A stretch of DNA of 54,385 bases from an uncultured Clostridia bacterium (GCA_904420095.1 CAJFUB010000048.1:1-54385); one strand, 5' to 3'; numbered from the stretch's first letter, positions 37,202 through 46,874 are shown. Numbers and translations: made by a program. The notes: a model not told the origin generated them from the sequence alone.

Positions 37202-38071
37202 ATGGCCGTAAAAAAACCGGCGTTGGGCAAGGGACTCGGCGCGTTGATAGAAAATCGAATCGAGGAAAATCAAAATAGCGTTATTGAGGTAGAAATCAAT
37301 CAGGTTGAACCGGGGCCGGGACAGCCCAGAAAAAATTTTGATAAAGAAAAAATCGACGCGCTTGCGGAATCCATTAAAGAGCACGGAATTATACAGCCAT
37401 TGATCGTAACCAGAGAAGAAAATCGTTATTATATCATTGCAGGGGAAAGAAGATGGAGAGCCGCAAAGGCCGCGGGATTTAAAACGATTCCTGTTATCGA
37501 AAGAAATGCTACTACAAAAGAAGTTTTGGAGCTGGCGCTCGTTGAAAATATTCAAAGAGAGGATTTAAATCCCATAGAAGAGGCTGAGGCATATGCGAAA
37601 CTGTTACAGGATTATTCAATGACGCAGGAACAGGTCGCAGCAATGGTCGGAAAGAGCAGATCAGCGATTGCGAATATGCTCCGGCTTCTGCACTTTTCTG
37701 AAAAAGTTAAAAATCTTCTGATTAGCGGAGAACTGACAACGGGACAGGCCCGCCCGATTCTGGCGTTGGAGAGCATACAGGAACAGGACTCTGCCGCGGA
37801 GTATATTTTAAAATCGGGACTCAACGCCAGACAAGCCGAACAATATGTAAAAAAATTAACGGAAAAATCAAAACAAAAAAGTCAATCAGAAGAAAAAGAA
37901 ATTTCGGAACAGATCAAACAGCAGGAGGTTCGATTTGTACAGGACCGCCTCAGAACCTCTCTTGGTACGAAGGTGATTTTAAATGATCATAACGGAAGGG
38001 GAAAAATAACGATTGAGTATTATTCCAAAGACGAGCGAGAGCGTTTGATCGAATTTCTTACTAAGAAATAA
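37202..38071 (+). CDS. parB: Chromosome-partitioning protein ParB (Spo0J)
   Basis: ParB binds parS, hydrolyses CTP and slides along DNA to organise the origin. The 289-residue protein starts with the ParA-stimulating GLGKGLGALI-like segment (KPALGKGLGALIENR), then GERRWRAAKA and ENIQREDLNPIEEA for CTP binding, and the helix-turn-helix MTQEQVAAMVGKSRSAIANM. It has Arg and Gly at the specificity positions where the Noc paralogue has Gln and Arg. The C-terminal dimer domain ends in FLTKK. It follows parA directly. Confidence 0.96.
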   Translation: MAVKKPALGKGLGALIENRIEENQNSVIEVEINQVEPGPGQPRKNFDKEKIDALAESIKEHGIIQPLIVTREENRYYIIAGERRWRAAKAAGFKTIPVIERNATTKEVLELALVENIQREDLNPIEEAEAYAKLLQDYSMTQEQVAAMVGKSRSAIANMLRLLHFSEKVKNLLISGELTTGQARPILALESIQEQDSAAEYILKSGLNARQAEQYVKKLTEKSKQKSQSEEKEISEQIKQQEVRFVQDRLRTSLGTKVILNDHNGRGKITIEYYSKDERERLIEFLTKK

Positions 38072-38087
38072 AAGGTGTTGGGGTTAT

Positions 38088-38585
38088 ATGGAACAATATT
38101 ATTTGTATGGATTCATAGCGCTTGGCGTTCTGCTCATTATAGCATTTATCATGATCTATCTTCTGTACGGAAAACTGAATCGAATTCAAAAAAAGCAGCT
38201 TCGGCTTGATGAAAAGCTTTCTGGGAAAAAAGCAGAAGATCTCTTATATGATGTTTTGGAAGAGGAAAAAGAATTAAAAAGAGAATTGAAAGCAATTCGG
38301 CATGATATTATGGAGCTTAGGGAAAAACAGAGCAGATGCTTTGATAAAGTTAAAATTGTACGTTATCATACAACCGCAGATAACGAGGCAAAATTAAGTT
38401 ATTCGGTTGGACTTTCTAATGAAAAAGGAGACGGTCTTGTCATCACGGGACTGCAATACCGACAGGGCTGTAATATGTATTATAAGCAGATTAAAGAAGG
38501 CGTTCCCGATTTTGAGCTGTCTCAGGAAGAACGGATTTCGCTGGATCGTACAAATGCAGGCGATGTGATGAGAAGAAGAGGATAA
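38088..38585 (+). CDS. DUF4446 family membrane protein
   Basis: The 165-residue product has one N-terminal membrane helix (about 7-28), a coiled-coil-like segment rich in Lys/Glu (about 32-82) and a compact C-terminal domain. That domain contains KVKIVRYHTTADNEAKLSYSVGL, which I associate with DUF4446, a Clostridial family often found next to parB. It is probably part of the parA-parB transcript, 16 bases after parB. The function is unknown; the position suggests an origin- or envelope-related role. Confidence 0.8.
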   Translation: MEQYYLYGFIALGVLLIIAFIMIYLLYGKLNRIQKKQLRLDEKLSGKKAEDLLYDVLEEEKELKRELKAIRHDIMELREKQSRCFDKVKIVRYHTTADNEAKLSYSVGLSNEKGDGLVITGLQYRQGCNMYYKQIKEGVPDFELSQEERISLDRTNAGDVMRRRG

Positions 38586-38588
38586 AAA

Positions 38589-39209
38589 ATGCTCGGATTT
38601 TTTCGAAAAAAAAACAGCGATAAAAATCGGGAAACATGGATCATTGCGGGCTTAGGGAATCCGGGCCCGGAATATTCTGATTCACGTCATAACTGCGGCT
38701 TTCGAGCGATCGACAAATTAAAGGAAAAAATCGCTCCGAATGAGAAAGAGCTGCAGAAATTCAAAGGAAAATATATTTCTTGCCTGTATAATGACGCAAA
38801 AATTATATTGCTGAAGCCGGAAACTTACATGAATAACAGCGGTGAAAGCATAAATGCGGCTATGCATTGGTTCAAGACGGATGAGTCTCGTCTTATTGTT
38901 ATTTATGACGATTTTGATCTTCCGGCCGGCCAGATCCGCATTCGGAGTAAAGGCAGCGCAGGCACACATAACGGAATGAAATCCGTGTTACAGTATACGG
39001 ATACAGATGAATTTGTAAGAATTCGTATCGGAATCGGGCCGAAGGAAAAAGAAATGGATATTATTAAATTTGTACTTGGAACTTTTCCTCGGGATCAAAA
39101 AGAACGAATGGACAATGCGTTTGACAGAGCGGCAGAGGCTGCGCTGGCAATTATAAAAAGCGGAGTCAACGATGCGATGAATCGGTTTAATCAAGCTTCT
39201 ATTTCTTAG
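38589..39209 (+). CDS. pth: Peptidyl-tRNA hydrolase
   Basis: Pth frees tRNA from prematurely released peptidyl-tRNA. The 206-residue protein shows GLGNPGPEYSDSRHNCGF with the catalytic His, KPETYMNNSGE, YDDFDLPAG and GTHNGMKS, all conserved. About 16 residues precede the usual start (MLGFFRKKNSDKNRET), giving a basic N-terminal extension. It begins 3 bases after the DUF4446 gene and is followed by mfd after 8 bases, the classic pth-mfd pair. Confidence 0.96.
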   Translation: MLGFFRKKNSDKNRETWIIAGLGNPGPEYSDSRHNCGFRAIDKLKEKIAPNEKELQKFKGKYISCLYNDAKIILLKPETYMNNSGESINAAMHWFKTDESRLIVIYDDFDLPAGQIRIRSKGSAGTHNGMKSVLQYTDTDEFVRIRIGIGPKEKEMDIIKFVLGTFPRDQKERMDNAFDRAAEAALAIIKSGVNDAMNRFNQASIS

Positions 39210-39217
39210 GATTCGGT

Positions 39218-42200
39218 ATGAAAATTTATGAGCATATTAAAAAAAGCAAAAATTATGATTTGATAAAGAATCAGATCATAATGCAAAATTCTCGCTCTGC
39301 TCTTTCCGGGGCGATTCGTTCTTGCGCCGCAAATTTAATATACGCCCTCATGGAAGATTCCGAAAAAAAGGGAATCTATTTTGCTGCAAATTCACTGAAT
39401 GCGGGGAAAATTGCCGAGGATCTGAGATTTTTTTCAGATGGGGAAGGGGAAGACATCCTTCTGTTGGAACCATATGAATATATGCTTTACGACGTGGAGA
39501 CGAAAAGCACGGAACAGAGCGCCGCCCGCGTAGAAATTCTTTACAGAATTTTACGCGGCGATTGGAAGCTGCTTGTGATGACTCCTGCCGCAGCGGCGCA
39601 GTGGCTGCCAAACCCGTCATATATTCGTGACGCCGCGATAACGCTGAAACAGGGTGATGTGATCGAAATACAGGAGCTGACTCGCCGACTATCAGAAATT
39701 CGCTATAATAGAGTTCCTCAAATCGATGGAAAAGGCCAGTTCTCTGTACGCGGAGACATCGTTGACATTTTTCCGTATACTTCCGAAAATCCCGTCAGAA
39801 TAGAGTTTTTTGACAACGAAATTGACTCTGTAAGGCTTTTTGATGTTCTTTCACAAAGAACGATAGAAAATACAGGGAAAATTTTAATTTTACCGGATAA
39901 CGAAACGTATATTTGGAACTGGGACCAGGCCGATTCTGTAAGAAAAGAAATTTTATGTGATTTGAATACATTGGGATTGCGCGAAAATTCCTCCCTTTAT
40001 AAGCGTGTGACAGAGGATCTTGATAAAATGCTGCCTCGAAGCATTTTTCAGGGGTATGACAGGTATTTGCCTTATATTTTAGAAAATAAATATGATATAT
40101 TTGATTATACGGGATGCGTGCCCGTCTTTTTTGAGAATTGTTCTGCGTTTCGGGAAACGATTCAATCCACCAGAGAAGATTATATTCGGATCTGCCAAAC
40201 GATTCAGGAAAACATTGGAATTCTTGCAAAATCCTATGAGATTATGATGACGCCTGACCAGGCGGAATGGCTTTGCGAAAAAAAGTCATATAATATAACG
40301 TATCTTGATGAATTTTTAACGCGAAGGGATCAATGTGAATTGATTCCTGTTTCGTGCCGAAGCACAGAGCCGTTTGCGGGAAATCTCCAGCTGATGCTGA
40401 ATTCTACGCAAGAGCTTGCCTCAAAAGGCTACAAAACAATACTGGTAACGGAAAGCGAGGGGAAGAAGGCCCGGCTTCAGGCGCTGCAGGCGGAAGGCAG
40501 GCTGCACGCCGCGATCGAGCTCCTTGTGTCTCGCTACGGGCTATCGGAAGGCTTTATCTGCGACGACATATGCTTTGCAATTCTTACTGACTCCTCGCTG
40601 TTTCAGAAAGAGCGTGCGGCGGCAAAGAAAAAATTGAGAGGGAAACCGATCTCCAATTTTACAGAAATCGAACCGGGAGACCTTGTTGTTCACGATGTCC
40701 ATGGCGTGGGCAGATTTGAAAAAATCGAAACGGTTGAGATTGACGGAATCAGAAGAGATTATATTAAAATCAATTACCGGGACGACGGCGTTTTATACGT
40801 TCCTACGCCGCAGCTTGACAGTATTCAGAAATATATCGGACCGGAGGGAACTGCACCAAAGCTGAACAAATTAGGCTCTGCAGAATGGAACCGGACAACG
40901 TCGAAGGTAAAAGAATCCCTGCGGGCATATGCAAAAGAACTGGTAGAATTATATGCGCGCCGTTCCAAAATAAAAGGCTTTGCATATTCCCCGGATACGG
41001 TCTGGCAAAAAGAATTTGAAGAGGCGTTTCCCTATGAAGAAACGGAAGATCAGCTTCGCTGCACCGAAGAAATCAAAGCTGATCTGGAAAAGGAACATCC
41101 GATGGAGCGTCTGTTATGCGGAGATGTCGGCTACGGTAAAACGGAGGTGGCTCTCCGGGCGGCGTTTAAAGTCATCTGCGACGGCAAGCAGGTTGCCTTC
41201 CTTGTTCCGACGACGGTCCTGGCGCAGCAGCATTATAATAATTTTGTAACGAGATTTGAAAAGTTTCCGGTTAAAGTAGATTATTTGTGCAGATTTCGCA
41301 CGGCGTCTGAGCGGAAAAAGATTTTGAGAGATACAGAAACGGGTAAAATCGATCTCCTTGTGGGAACTCACAGCATTATTAAAAACAGCGTACATTTTAA
41401 AGATTTAGGACTTGTGATTATCGATGAAGAGCAGCGGTTCGGTGTGATGCATAAAGAAAAACTAAAGCAGGACAGACCGGAGGTTGACATTCTTACCTTA
41501 TCTGCCACGCCGATTCCTAGAACGCTCCATATGTCGCTGTCCGGAATCCGGGACATCAGTTTACTGGAGGATCCGCCGCAAAACAGACATCCAGTACAAA
41601 CTTACGTTGCGGAATGGGAAGCTTCTATGGTGAAAAATGCCATTTACCGCGAAATGGGAAGAAAAGGACAGGTCTTCTATCTGTATAATAAAGTGCGCAC
41701 AATCGAAGAAAAAAGAAGACAGCTTCAGGAGCTGGTCCCCGAAGCGCGTATTGCGGTAGGACACGGACAGATGGGGGAACGCGAGCTTGAATCGATCATG
41801 GAGGCCTTTTACAAGAAAGAATATGATATCCTGCTCTGCACGACCATCATCGAGTCCGGACTGGATATGCCGAATGTTAATACAATCATTATCGAAGAAA
41901 GCGATCATATGGGTCTTTCACAGCTGTACCAGATCCGCGGAAGAGTAGGACGCTCCGGTAAAACGGCATACGCATACATCACGTATAAAAAAGATAAAAC
42001 ACTCAACGAAACGGCGGAAAAGAGACTTCGCACGATCCGGGATTTTACGGAATTTGGATCAGGTTTTAAAATTGCGCTTAGAGATCTGGAAATCCGCGGA
42101 GCCGGAAGCGTTCTCGGAGAACGGCAGCACGGGCAGCTGGCGATCGTGGGATACGATACGTACTGCCGCCTGCTCGGAGAGGTATTGGATGAAGAATCTG

Positions 42201-42691
42201 GAAAAATACCGGAGGAAAAGCTTCCCGTCAGCGTTGATTTTAAAGTAAATGCATATATTGCATCTGATTATATAGAAGACGAGGAAGCGCGTCTTGATAT
42301 TTATCAAAAAATTTCCCGCATTGAAACGGAAAATGACGCGCTTGAAATGACGGACGAGCTGATCGACCGGTATGGTACGGTTCCGGAAAGCGTTGAAAAT
42401 CTAATAAAAATTTCCAGAATCAGATATGTCTGCTCCTGCTGCGGAATCAATGCAGTCATACAAAAGCCGAATTTTATACAATTCATGCTCGCCCCCGGGA
42501 GCCAGGCCTTTTATGCTGCGCTGTACAGCTTCGCGGAGGGAAGCGGATTTACGGAAAAATATGGAGCGCGGTTGAAATTTATTTCTGGAAAAGAACCGTA
42601 TCTTCAGTACACAGCCAAAGAAACTGACGAATTAAACGATATTTTGGGACTTGTGAGCCATATTTTACAATTTTACCATTGCAAAAAATAA
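39218..42691 (+). CDS. mfd: Transcription-repair coupling factor Mfd
   Basis: Mfd removes RNA polymerase stalled at DNA damage and recruits UvrA. The 1157-residue protein has the N-terminal UvrB-like module and the RNA-polymerase-interacting domain beginning EPGDLVVHDVHGVGRFE (about 488). The translocase has Walker A GDVGYGKTEVALRA, the DEEQRFGV box, LSATPIPRTLHMSLSGIRD and QIRGRVGRS. The C-terminal TRCF domain ends the protein. Base composition rises in GC within the gene: the first third is AT-rich like the origin genes, the rest is closer to the flanks. Confidence 0.97.
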   Translation: MKIYEHIKKSKNYDLIKNQIIMQNSRSALSGAIRSCAANLIYALMEDSEKKGIYFAANSLNAGKIAEDLRFFSDGEGEDILLLEPYEYMLYDVETKSTEQSAARVEILYRILRGDWKLLVMTPAAAAQWLPNPSYIRDAAITLKQGDVIEIQELTRRLSEIRYNRVPQIDGKGQFSVRGDIVDIFPYTSENPVRIEFFDNEIDSVRLFDVLSQRTIENTGKILILPDNETYIWNWDQADSVRKEILCDLNTLGLRENSSLYKRVTEDLDKMLPRSIFQGYDRYLPYILENKYDIFDYTGCVPVFFENCSAFRETIQSTREDYIRICQTIQENIGILAKSYEIMMTPDQAEWLCEKKSYNITYLDEFLTRRDQCELIPVSCRSTEPFAGNLQLMLNSTQELASKGYKTILVTESEGKKARLQALQAEGRLHAAIELLVSRYGLSEGFICDDICFAILTDSSLFQKERAAAKKKLRGKPISNFTEIEPGDLVVHDVHGVGRFEKIETVEIDGIRRDYIKINYRDDGVLYVPTPQLDSIQKYIGPEGTAPKLNKLGSAEWNRTTSKVKESLRAYAKELVELYARRSKIKGFAYSPDTVWQKEFEEAFPYEETEDQLRCTEEIKADLEKEHPMERLLCGDVGYGKTEVALRAAFKVICDGKQVAFLVPTTVLAQQHYNNFVTRFEKFPVKVDYLCRFRTASERKKILRDTETGKIDLLVGTHSIIKNSVHFKDLGLVIIDEEQRFGVMHKEKLKQDRPEVDILTLSATPIPRTLHMSLSGIRDISLLEDPPQNRHPVQTYVAEWEASMVKNAIYREMGRKGQVFYLYNKVRTIEEKRRQLQELVPEARIAVGHGQMGERELESIMEAFYKKEYDILLCTTIIESGLDMPNVNTIIIEESDHMGLSQLYQIRGRVGRSGKTAYAYITYKKDKTLNETAEKRLRTIRDFTEFGSGFKIALRDLEIRGAGSVLGERQHGQLAIVGYDTYCRLLGEVLDEESGKIPEEKLPVSVDFKVNAYIASDYIEDEEARLDIYQKISRIETENDALEMTDELIDRYGTVPESVENLIKISRIRYVCSCCGINAVIQKPNFIQFMLAPGSQAFYAALYSFAEGSGFTEKYGARLKFISGKEPYLQYTAKETDELNDILGLVSHILQFYHCKK

Positions 42692-42707
42692 AAAAGGGTT
42701 ATATAAT
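42679..42707 (+). promoter_or_regulatory. Promoter of the PrsA-like gene
   Basis: TTGCAA (42679-42684) and a perfect TATAAT (42702-42707) are 17 bases apart. The -35 lies in the last codons of mfd, 63 bases before the downstream start. Confidence 0.75.
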
Positions 42708-42769
42708 GACCAAAATGGTTTTTGTTGTATTGAATTGAATCCTACTTTATTAAGGAGCTGTAGTTTGGA

Positions 42770-44143
42770 ATGGCTAGTAATTTGAAAGTCAAAAAAAGTA
42801 AGAAAAGCTATGATAATAAGGTCATCACATGGATTTCCATCGGCCTGGCGGCATTTATCGTAGTGGTGGTCGCAATCGTACTGATTATAACGCTTACCAC
42901 CGGTTATGTTGCAAAGGTCGACGGGCTTAAAATATATGATTATGAATATATTTACTTTTTGCAGAGTGCAATGTATACGGAATATTCGGAGAATTTTGAG
43001 GAGCCGGAGGGCTTTGACGATCTGAGTACCGAAGAGCAGGACGCATTGACAAAAGAATTTTGGACGGACGAACGGAAAAACAGCTGCGCAGAAGCCGCTC
43101 TTGAAGATACGCGCCAATTCAAAGCGCAGTACAGGCTTGCAAGAAATGCGGGATACAGGCTTACTTCGGATGAAAAAGCGACATTGAAAAATAATATCAC
43201 GTCGATGTACAACCAGTATCTGACTTACGGTTATACAGAGGAGATGGTACAGTCCTATATTTTGGGAGGCATGACGCTTTCGCAGTATAAAGATTTTGCA
43301 ATCATCCAGAGCACGATCGAGAAATATAAAGAAGCCATCAAACAGAATTATAATCCCACGGAAGAAGAGCTCCGCGCCATCTATGATGAGAATCCGGATG
43401 ATTACAGAACGATCGGCGTACGGCAGTTCAAAATTGACATCGACGCGACCAAGCCCACGGATGAAGAGGCGGATGATTATCAGACCAAATTGGACGAATA
43501 TAATGAAGCATACGCCGAGGCGCTAGAATACGCCAAAGAAATTGCCGACACATATAATTCGGGAAATACGATGTCTACCTATAAAAAGGATGAGGACGGA
43601 AATTACGAGCTGGATGAAGATGGAAACAGGATCGTAGATTCTGCCGATTTATCTTTTGAAGATTATGTTACGAACGAATCGGATGATTCCAATTCCAGCA
43701 GCACGGGAGGGCTTTCCGAGATCAACAACCTGAATAAAAGCTCTGTCGACGAAATAACGGATTACGCGCTTTCGATGGTATGGAATGAAGACAGAACGAA
43801 AATTGTGAAGAAGGATCAGGCGGAACAGCAGGCGGAAGAAGCTGCGGAGGACGAGTCGGAGGATGAGGAAGAATCCGTTATGACGGATCTGGAAATTATC
43901 GAAACCGAAACGGCTATTTATGTCGTACGGGCCGAATCCATAACTGATTATGATAATTCCGTGGAATCCGAAGAGGGCGCTGCAGACAGCATTAAAGATA
44001 CCATCAAAAGCGAATGGCTGGAAGACAAGGCTGTGGAAGATCTGGAAACCCAAGTGAACAATGCGGGAGACAAATACAAAATCACGGGAAGAAAAGACGA
44101 AGAAATCAACGAGCTTAACGAAGTATTGTTTTCCACAATTTGA
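42770..44143 (+). CDS. PrsA/SurA-like membrane-anchored foldase or chaperone
   Basis: The 457-residue product has a basic N-terminus, one membrane helix (about 21-44) without a lipobox, and a long extracytoplasmic part. The part after the helix (VAKVDGLKIYDYEYIYFLQ) and the helical region resemble SurA/PrsA N-terminal domains. The IGVRQFKI segment fits the first strand of a parvulin (PPIC) domain, but that domain is interrupted by a long acidic Asp/Glu-rich insert, so activity is unclear. It stands after mfd, a common place for peptidyl-prolyl isomerase genes in Clostridia. AAGGAG lies 12 bases upstream. Confidence 0.7.
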   Translation: MASNLKVKKSKKSYDNKVITWISIGLAAFIVVVVAIVLIITLTTGYVAKVDGLKIYDYEYIYFLQSAMYTEYSENFEEPEGFDDLSTEEQDALTKEFWTDERKNSCAEAALEDTRQFKAQYRLARNAGYRLTSDEKATLKNNITSMYNQYLTYGYTEEMVQSYILGGMTLSQYKDFAIIQSTIEKYKEAIKQNYNPTEEELRAIYDENPDDYRTIGVRQFKIDIDATKPTDEEADDYQTKLDEYNEAYAEALEYAKEIADTYNSGNTMSTYKKDEDGNYELDEDGNRIVDSADLSFEDYVTNESDDSNSSSTGGLSEINNLNKSSVDEITDYALSMVWNEDRTKIVKKDQAEQQAEEAAEDESEDEEESVMTDLEIIETETAIYVVRAESITDYDNSVESEEGAADSIKDTIKSEWLEDKAVEDLETQVNNAGDKYKITGRKDEEINELNEVLFSTI

Positions 44144-44159
44144 AGTGATAGGATATAAT
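44131..44159 (+). promoter_or_regulatory. Candidate promoter of the stalked Ig-like protein
   Basis: A perfect TATAAT (44154-44159) has a poor -35 TTCCAC 17 bases upstream, which overlaps the end of the PrsA-like gene. The leader would be about 70 nt. Confidence 0.4.
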
Positions 44160-44234
44160 TAAATTAAATGCAGGAAAAATCCGACAGCTTATATTACAGC
44201 GTTGGAAACTGCGGGGACTTAAGGAGGAAAAGCG

Positions 44235-44933
44235 ATGAAAAAGAAATTACTCGTATTTTTAACGATTTTTGCGCTTGTGCTTTCGATGACAAGTCTTCTG
44301 GCGCAGGCGGCAGAGGATGCCGAGGTTACGGTCACGGTAAACGAAGATGGGACCGTAACAGTTACGGCGACGGGAACCTTTGACGAAAACGATTGGGTAG
44401 GGATTTATAAGCAGGGCGATACCGTGGATCCGGAAAACGGCGGTGTCGCTTCCATCGTGTGGTGGTATCTGCGCGAAGGAGAGGAAATCACGTATCCCGG
44501 TGAAAACGAGGGCATAACTGTTAATTCTGGAAACAGAGTAGCGGAGCTCACGGCAGGAGAGGGAAGCGCACTTGCTCCCGGCGATTATTACGCTGTTGTT
44601 TTGGGCGGTGAAAGCTCTTATGAAATTTTCTCGGAGGAATTCGAATTTACGATTCCTGAGGAGACAGAAGAGACTCCTACCGAAGCGCCCGCCACGGCTG
44701 AGCCTACGCCGGAAGTAACCGAAGAGCCGACGGAAGAGCCAGCTGAAAGCCCCACCACGGCTCCGGCAACGGCAAAAACAACGCCGAGCGCTGCAACGGC
44801 CGCGCCTACACAGGTTCCGGATGCCGATTCGGAAAGCGATAATACGGTTCTTATCATTGTGTGTATCGTAGCGGCGGTTATTATTATTGCGGCGATTATC
44901 GTAATTGTTGCCGTGAAGAAAAAGAAAAAATAA
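44235..44933 (+). CDS. Surface protein: signal peptide, Ig-like domain, stalk, C-terminal anchor helix
   Basis: The 232-residue product has a cleavable-looking signal peptide (to about residue 25, LLAQAAE). A roughly 110-residue beta domain follows, with DWVGIYKQGD and SIVWWYL, reminiscent of SKICH/Ig-like N-terminal modules. A Thr/Pro/Glu/Ala-rich stalk spans about 140-196, and a C-terminal hydrophobic helix ends in KKKKK. It should be displayed outside the cell and held by the C-terminal helix. No catalytic motif is visible. GGAGG lies upstream, and a terminator follows 33 bases after the stop. Confidence 0.75.
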   Translation: MKKKLLVFLTIFALVLSMTSLLAQAAEDAEVTVTVNEDGTVTVTATGTFDENDWVGIYKQGDTVDPENGGVASIVWWYLREGEEITYPGENEGITVNSGNRVAELTAGEGSALAPGDYYAVVLGGESSYEIFSEEFEFTIPEETEETPTEAPATAEPTPEVTEEPTEEPAESPTTAPATAKTTPSAATAAPTQVPDADSESDNTVLIIVCIVAAVIIIAAIIVIVAVKKKKK

Positions 44934-44965
44934 AGACGGCTTTTTTTACTTTATTTTTTAGAAGC

Positions 44966-45001
44966 GGGGCGGATATAAAGATCCGCTCCAAAATTTTTTT
45001 G
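44966..45001 (+). terminator. Intrinsic terminator
   Basis: GGGGCGGAT (44966-44974) pairs with ATCCGCTCC (44981-44989, one G-T pair), followed by AAAA and a run of T. The next promoter starts at once after the T-run. Confidence 0.8.
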
Positions 45002-45030
45002 TTGATTTTTATTTCACAATATAGTAATAT
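45002..45030 (+). promoter_or_regulatory. Promoter of first TGD-anchored paralogue
   Basis: TTGATT (45002-45007) and TAATAT (45025-45030) are separated by 17 bases. The spacer and flanks closely match those of the promoter at 45970-45998, so the promoter was duplicated with the gene. Confidence 0.75.
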
Positions 45031-45080
45031 TAGATTCCAATAAAACCATTGACCTAGAATTTTATCGGGAGGTTGTTTTT

Positions 45081-45890
45081 ATGAAAAAGAGAATGTTATT
45101 GTTTGTTATTACGGTGGCGGTGCTTATCGCTTCTTTTTCCGCGCTTACTGCGTTTGCCGCGACGGAAACGCTTGACATTACGCCGGCTACGCTGAGAACG
45201 CTGAACGGCGCGGACGGAAAAGAGGGTGCGGATGCCGCGCAAGGGGATACGTACCAGGCTATCGGCGACTGGCATTGGACCGGCGGTGAAACGGGCGTAG
45301 GAACGAACGACTATCTGATGCCGTTCGACGAGACGTGGTCGCATTCCGGAACGGATGCCCACATTATAATGATGAATTATAACTGCTATATTTTAATTGC
45401 AAAGGATATTGATCTCAGCAGATATTCCAAGGCAACGATTTCGTATTCGACGGACGCTACGTTTACCTCCAGTGAAAACGAAATCGGATTTTTCAGCAAG
45501 GGCGCTTCCTTCGGTTCCCAGGATAATCGCTTGACGGACGGACTTCTTGCGAGCGGGACAACGACGCCGGCAACGGACGGCGGCAGCTGGAATGCAATCC
45601 GCGAAATGGAAATCGATTTAAGCGATGTTGATTATAAAGGCGATCTGTACCTGGCTCACTATATGAAGGAACCGAACGGCGTATGCGTCACGAATATTGA
45701 GTTTACGCTGGCGGAGGAAGGCTCTCAGGGCGGCGACGGTGACACGACCGGCGGAGATACGACTGGAGACAACGACAATCAGGGCGGTCAGACCGGAAAT
45801 ACCGAGACGGGCGATATGAGCTTCGCGCTGATCGTTGCGGCAGCCGCTGCGGTTATAACGGTTCTTTTCAGAAAGAAAAGTATGGTTTGA
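45081..45890 (+). CDS. Secreted beta-domain protein with TGD-type C-terminal anchor (paralogue 1)
   Basis: The 269-residue product has a signal peptide (to about residue 28, TAFA-A). A roughly 185-residue beta-rich domain starts ETLDI, with YILIAKDIDLSRYSKATISYSTD. A Gly/Asn/Gln/Asp-rich linker follows, then NTETGD, a hydrophobic helix and RKK. The end resembles sortase-type NPxTGD anchors of Clostridia but with an altered motif, so wall anchoring is probable, not certain. The beta domain may be a sugar-binding jelly roll. A very similar gene follows after its own terminator and promoter. Confidence 0.75.
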   Translation: MKKRMLLFVITVAVLIASFSALTAFAATETLDITPATLRTLNGADGKEGADAAQGDTYQAIGDWHWTGGETGVGTNDYLMPFDETWSHSGTDAHIIMMNYNCYILIAKDIDLSRYSKATISYSTDATFTSSENEIGFFSKGASFGSQDNRLTDGLLASGTTTPATDGGSWNAIREMEIDLSDVDYKGDLYLAHYMKEPNGVCVTNIEFTLAEEGSQGGDGDTTGGDTTGDNDNQGGQTGNTETGDMSFALIVAAAAAVITVLFRKKSMV

Positions 45891-45922
45891 TCGGAATCTC
45901 AGAAATTGAACTGAAATGAAAG

Positions 45923-45953
45923 GCGCTCTTCGGCTTCCGTGAGAGCGCTTTTT
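45923..45953 (+). terminator. Intrinsic terminator
   Basis: GCGCTCT (45923-45929) pairs with AGAGCGC (45942-45948), followed by TTTTT. It separates the two tandem paralogues. Confidence 0.85.
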
Positions 45954-45969
45954 ATATTAATTAAAAATA

Positions 45970-45998
45970 TTGATTTTTTTTTCATTTTATAGTAACAT
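45970..45998 (+). promoter_or_regulatory. Promoter of second TGD-anchored paralogue
   Basis: TTGATT (45970-45975) and TAACAT (45993-45998) are 17 bases apart. A palindrome-like stretch, ATGCAACATGTTAATGCAT, overlaps and follows the -10 and might hold an operator. Confidence 0.7.
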
Positions 45999-46065
45999 GC
46001 AACATGTTAATGCATCACGTTAAGAGAAATCTGGCATTGACATTATGTTTGAGGAGGTTTTACAG

Positions 46066-46845
46066 ATGAAAAAAAGAATCTTGTCGTTCGTTATCATGAC
46101 GGCGGTACTTGTTGCGTCTTTCTCCGCGTTCACGGCATTTGCCGCGACGGAAACGCTTGACCTTTCAGCATCTGCGCTGAGAACCTTAAACGGTGCGGAC
46201 GATCTGGATGACGAGGAAGCGCAGTCAGGAGCAACCTGGTCTCAGGTTGGCTTTTGGAGGGATCAGACGGGAGGCGATACCGATTGCCTGATGCCGTTTG
46301 CGGAAGAATGGCCGGCCGTTCCGGCTCTGGGGGATACGCATATCGTATTTATGAATTATGAAGGCTATATTTTGATCGCAAAAGATATTGACCTCAGCAA
46401 ATATTCCAAGGCGACGATCTCGTATTCAACGGATGGCTCCTTTACGCAGGCTGAAAATGAAATTGGGCTTTTCAGTAAAAATGCGTCTTTTGGTAAGCTT
46501 GACGAGCGTAAAACGGACGGACTTCTTGCGAGCGGCTTTACGACGCCTGCAAACGGAGAACCGTGGGATACGCCGAGAACCATGGAAATCGACCTGACGG
46601 ATGTGGATTATAAGGGCGATTTATATCTTGCTTATTATATGAAGGAAGCGAACGGCGTTTGTGTTACCGGTATTGAGTTTACGCTGGCGGAGGAGGGCTC
46701 CCAGGGCGGCGACACGACTGGAGACAACGACAATCAGGGCGGTCAGACCGGGAATACCGAGACGGGCGATATGAGCTTCGCGCTGATCGTTGCGGCGGCC
46801 GCTGCGGTTATAACGGTTCTTTTCAGAAAGAAAAGCGCTGTATAA
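46066..46845 (+). CDS. Secreted beta-domain protein with TGD-type C-terminal anchor (paralogue 2)
   Basis: The 259-residue product repeats the layout of the preceding gene: signal peptide, beta domain starting ETLDL, a linker containing GDNDNQGGQTG, NTETGD, a hydrophobic helix identical over most of its length, and RKK. Differences lie mostly in the first third of the beta domain and in a shorter linker. The ATG at 46066 follows GAGGAGG at good spacing. The near-identity of the last 35 codons between copies suggests recent duplication or gene conversion. Function is unknown. Confidence 0.75.
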   Translation: MKKRILSFVIMTAVLVASFSAFTAFAATETLDLSASALRTLNGADDLDDEEAQSGATWSQVGFWRDQTGGDTDCLMPFAEEWPAVPALGDTHIVFMNYEGYILIAKDIDLSKYSKATISYSTDGSFTQAENEIGLFSKNASFGKLDERKTDGLLASGFTTPANGEPWDTPRTMEIDLTDVDYKGDLYLAYYMKEANGVCVTGIEFTLAEEGSQGGDTTGDNDNQGGQTGNTETGDMSFALIVAAAAAVITVLFRKKSAV

Positions 46846-46874
46846 TGAAAAGTTAACGTGAACAGATGAAAGAA

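Noticed and set aside
44144-44234. Riboswitch in the leader of the stalked Ig-like gene
   Set aside because: No conserved aptamer core was recognised in the roughly 90 bases.
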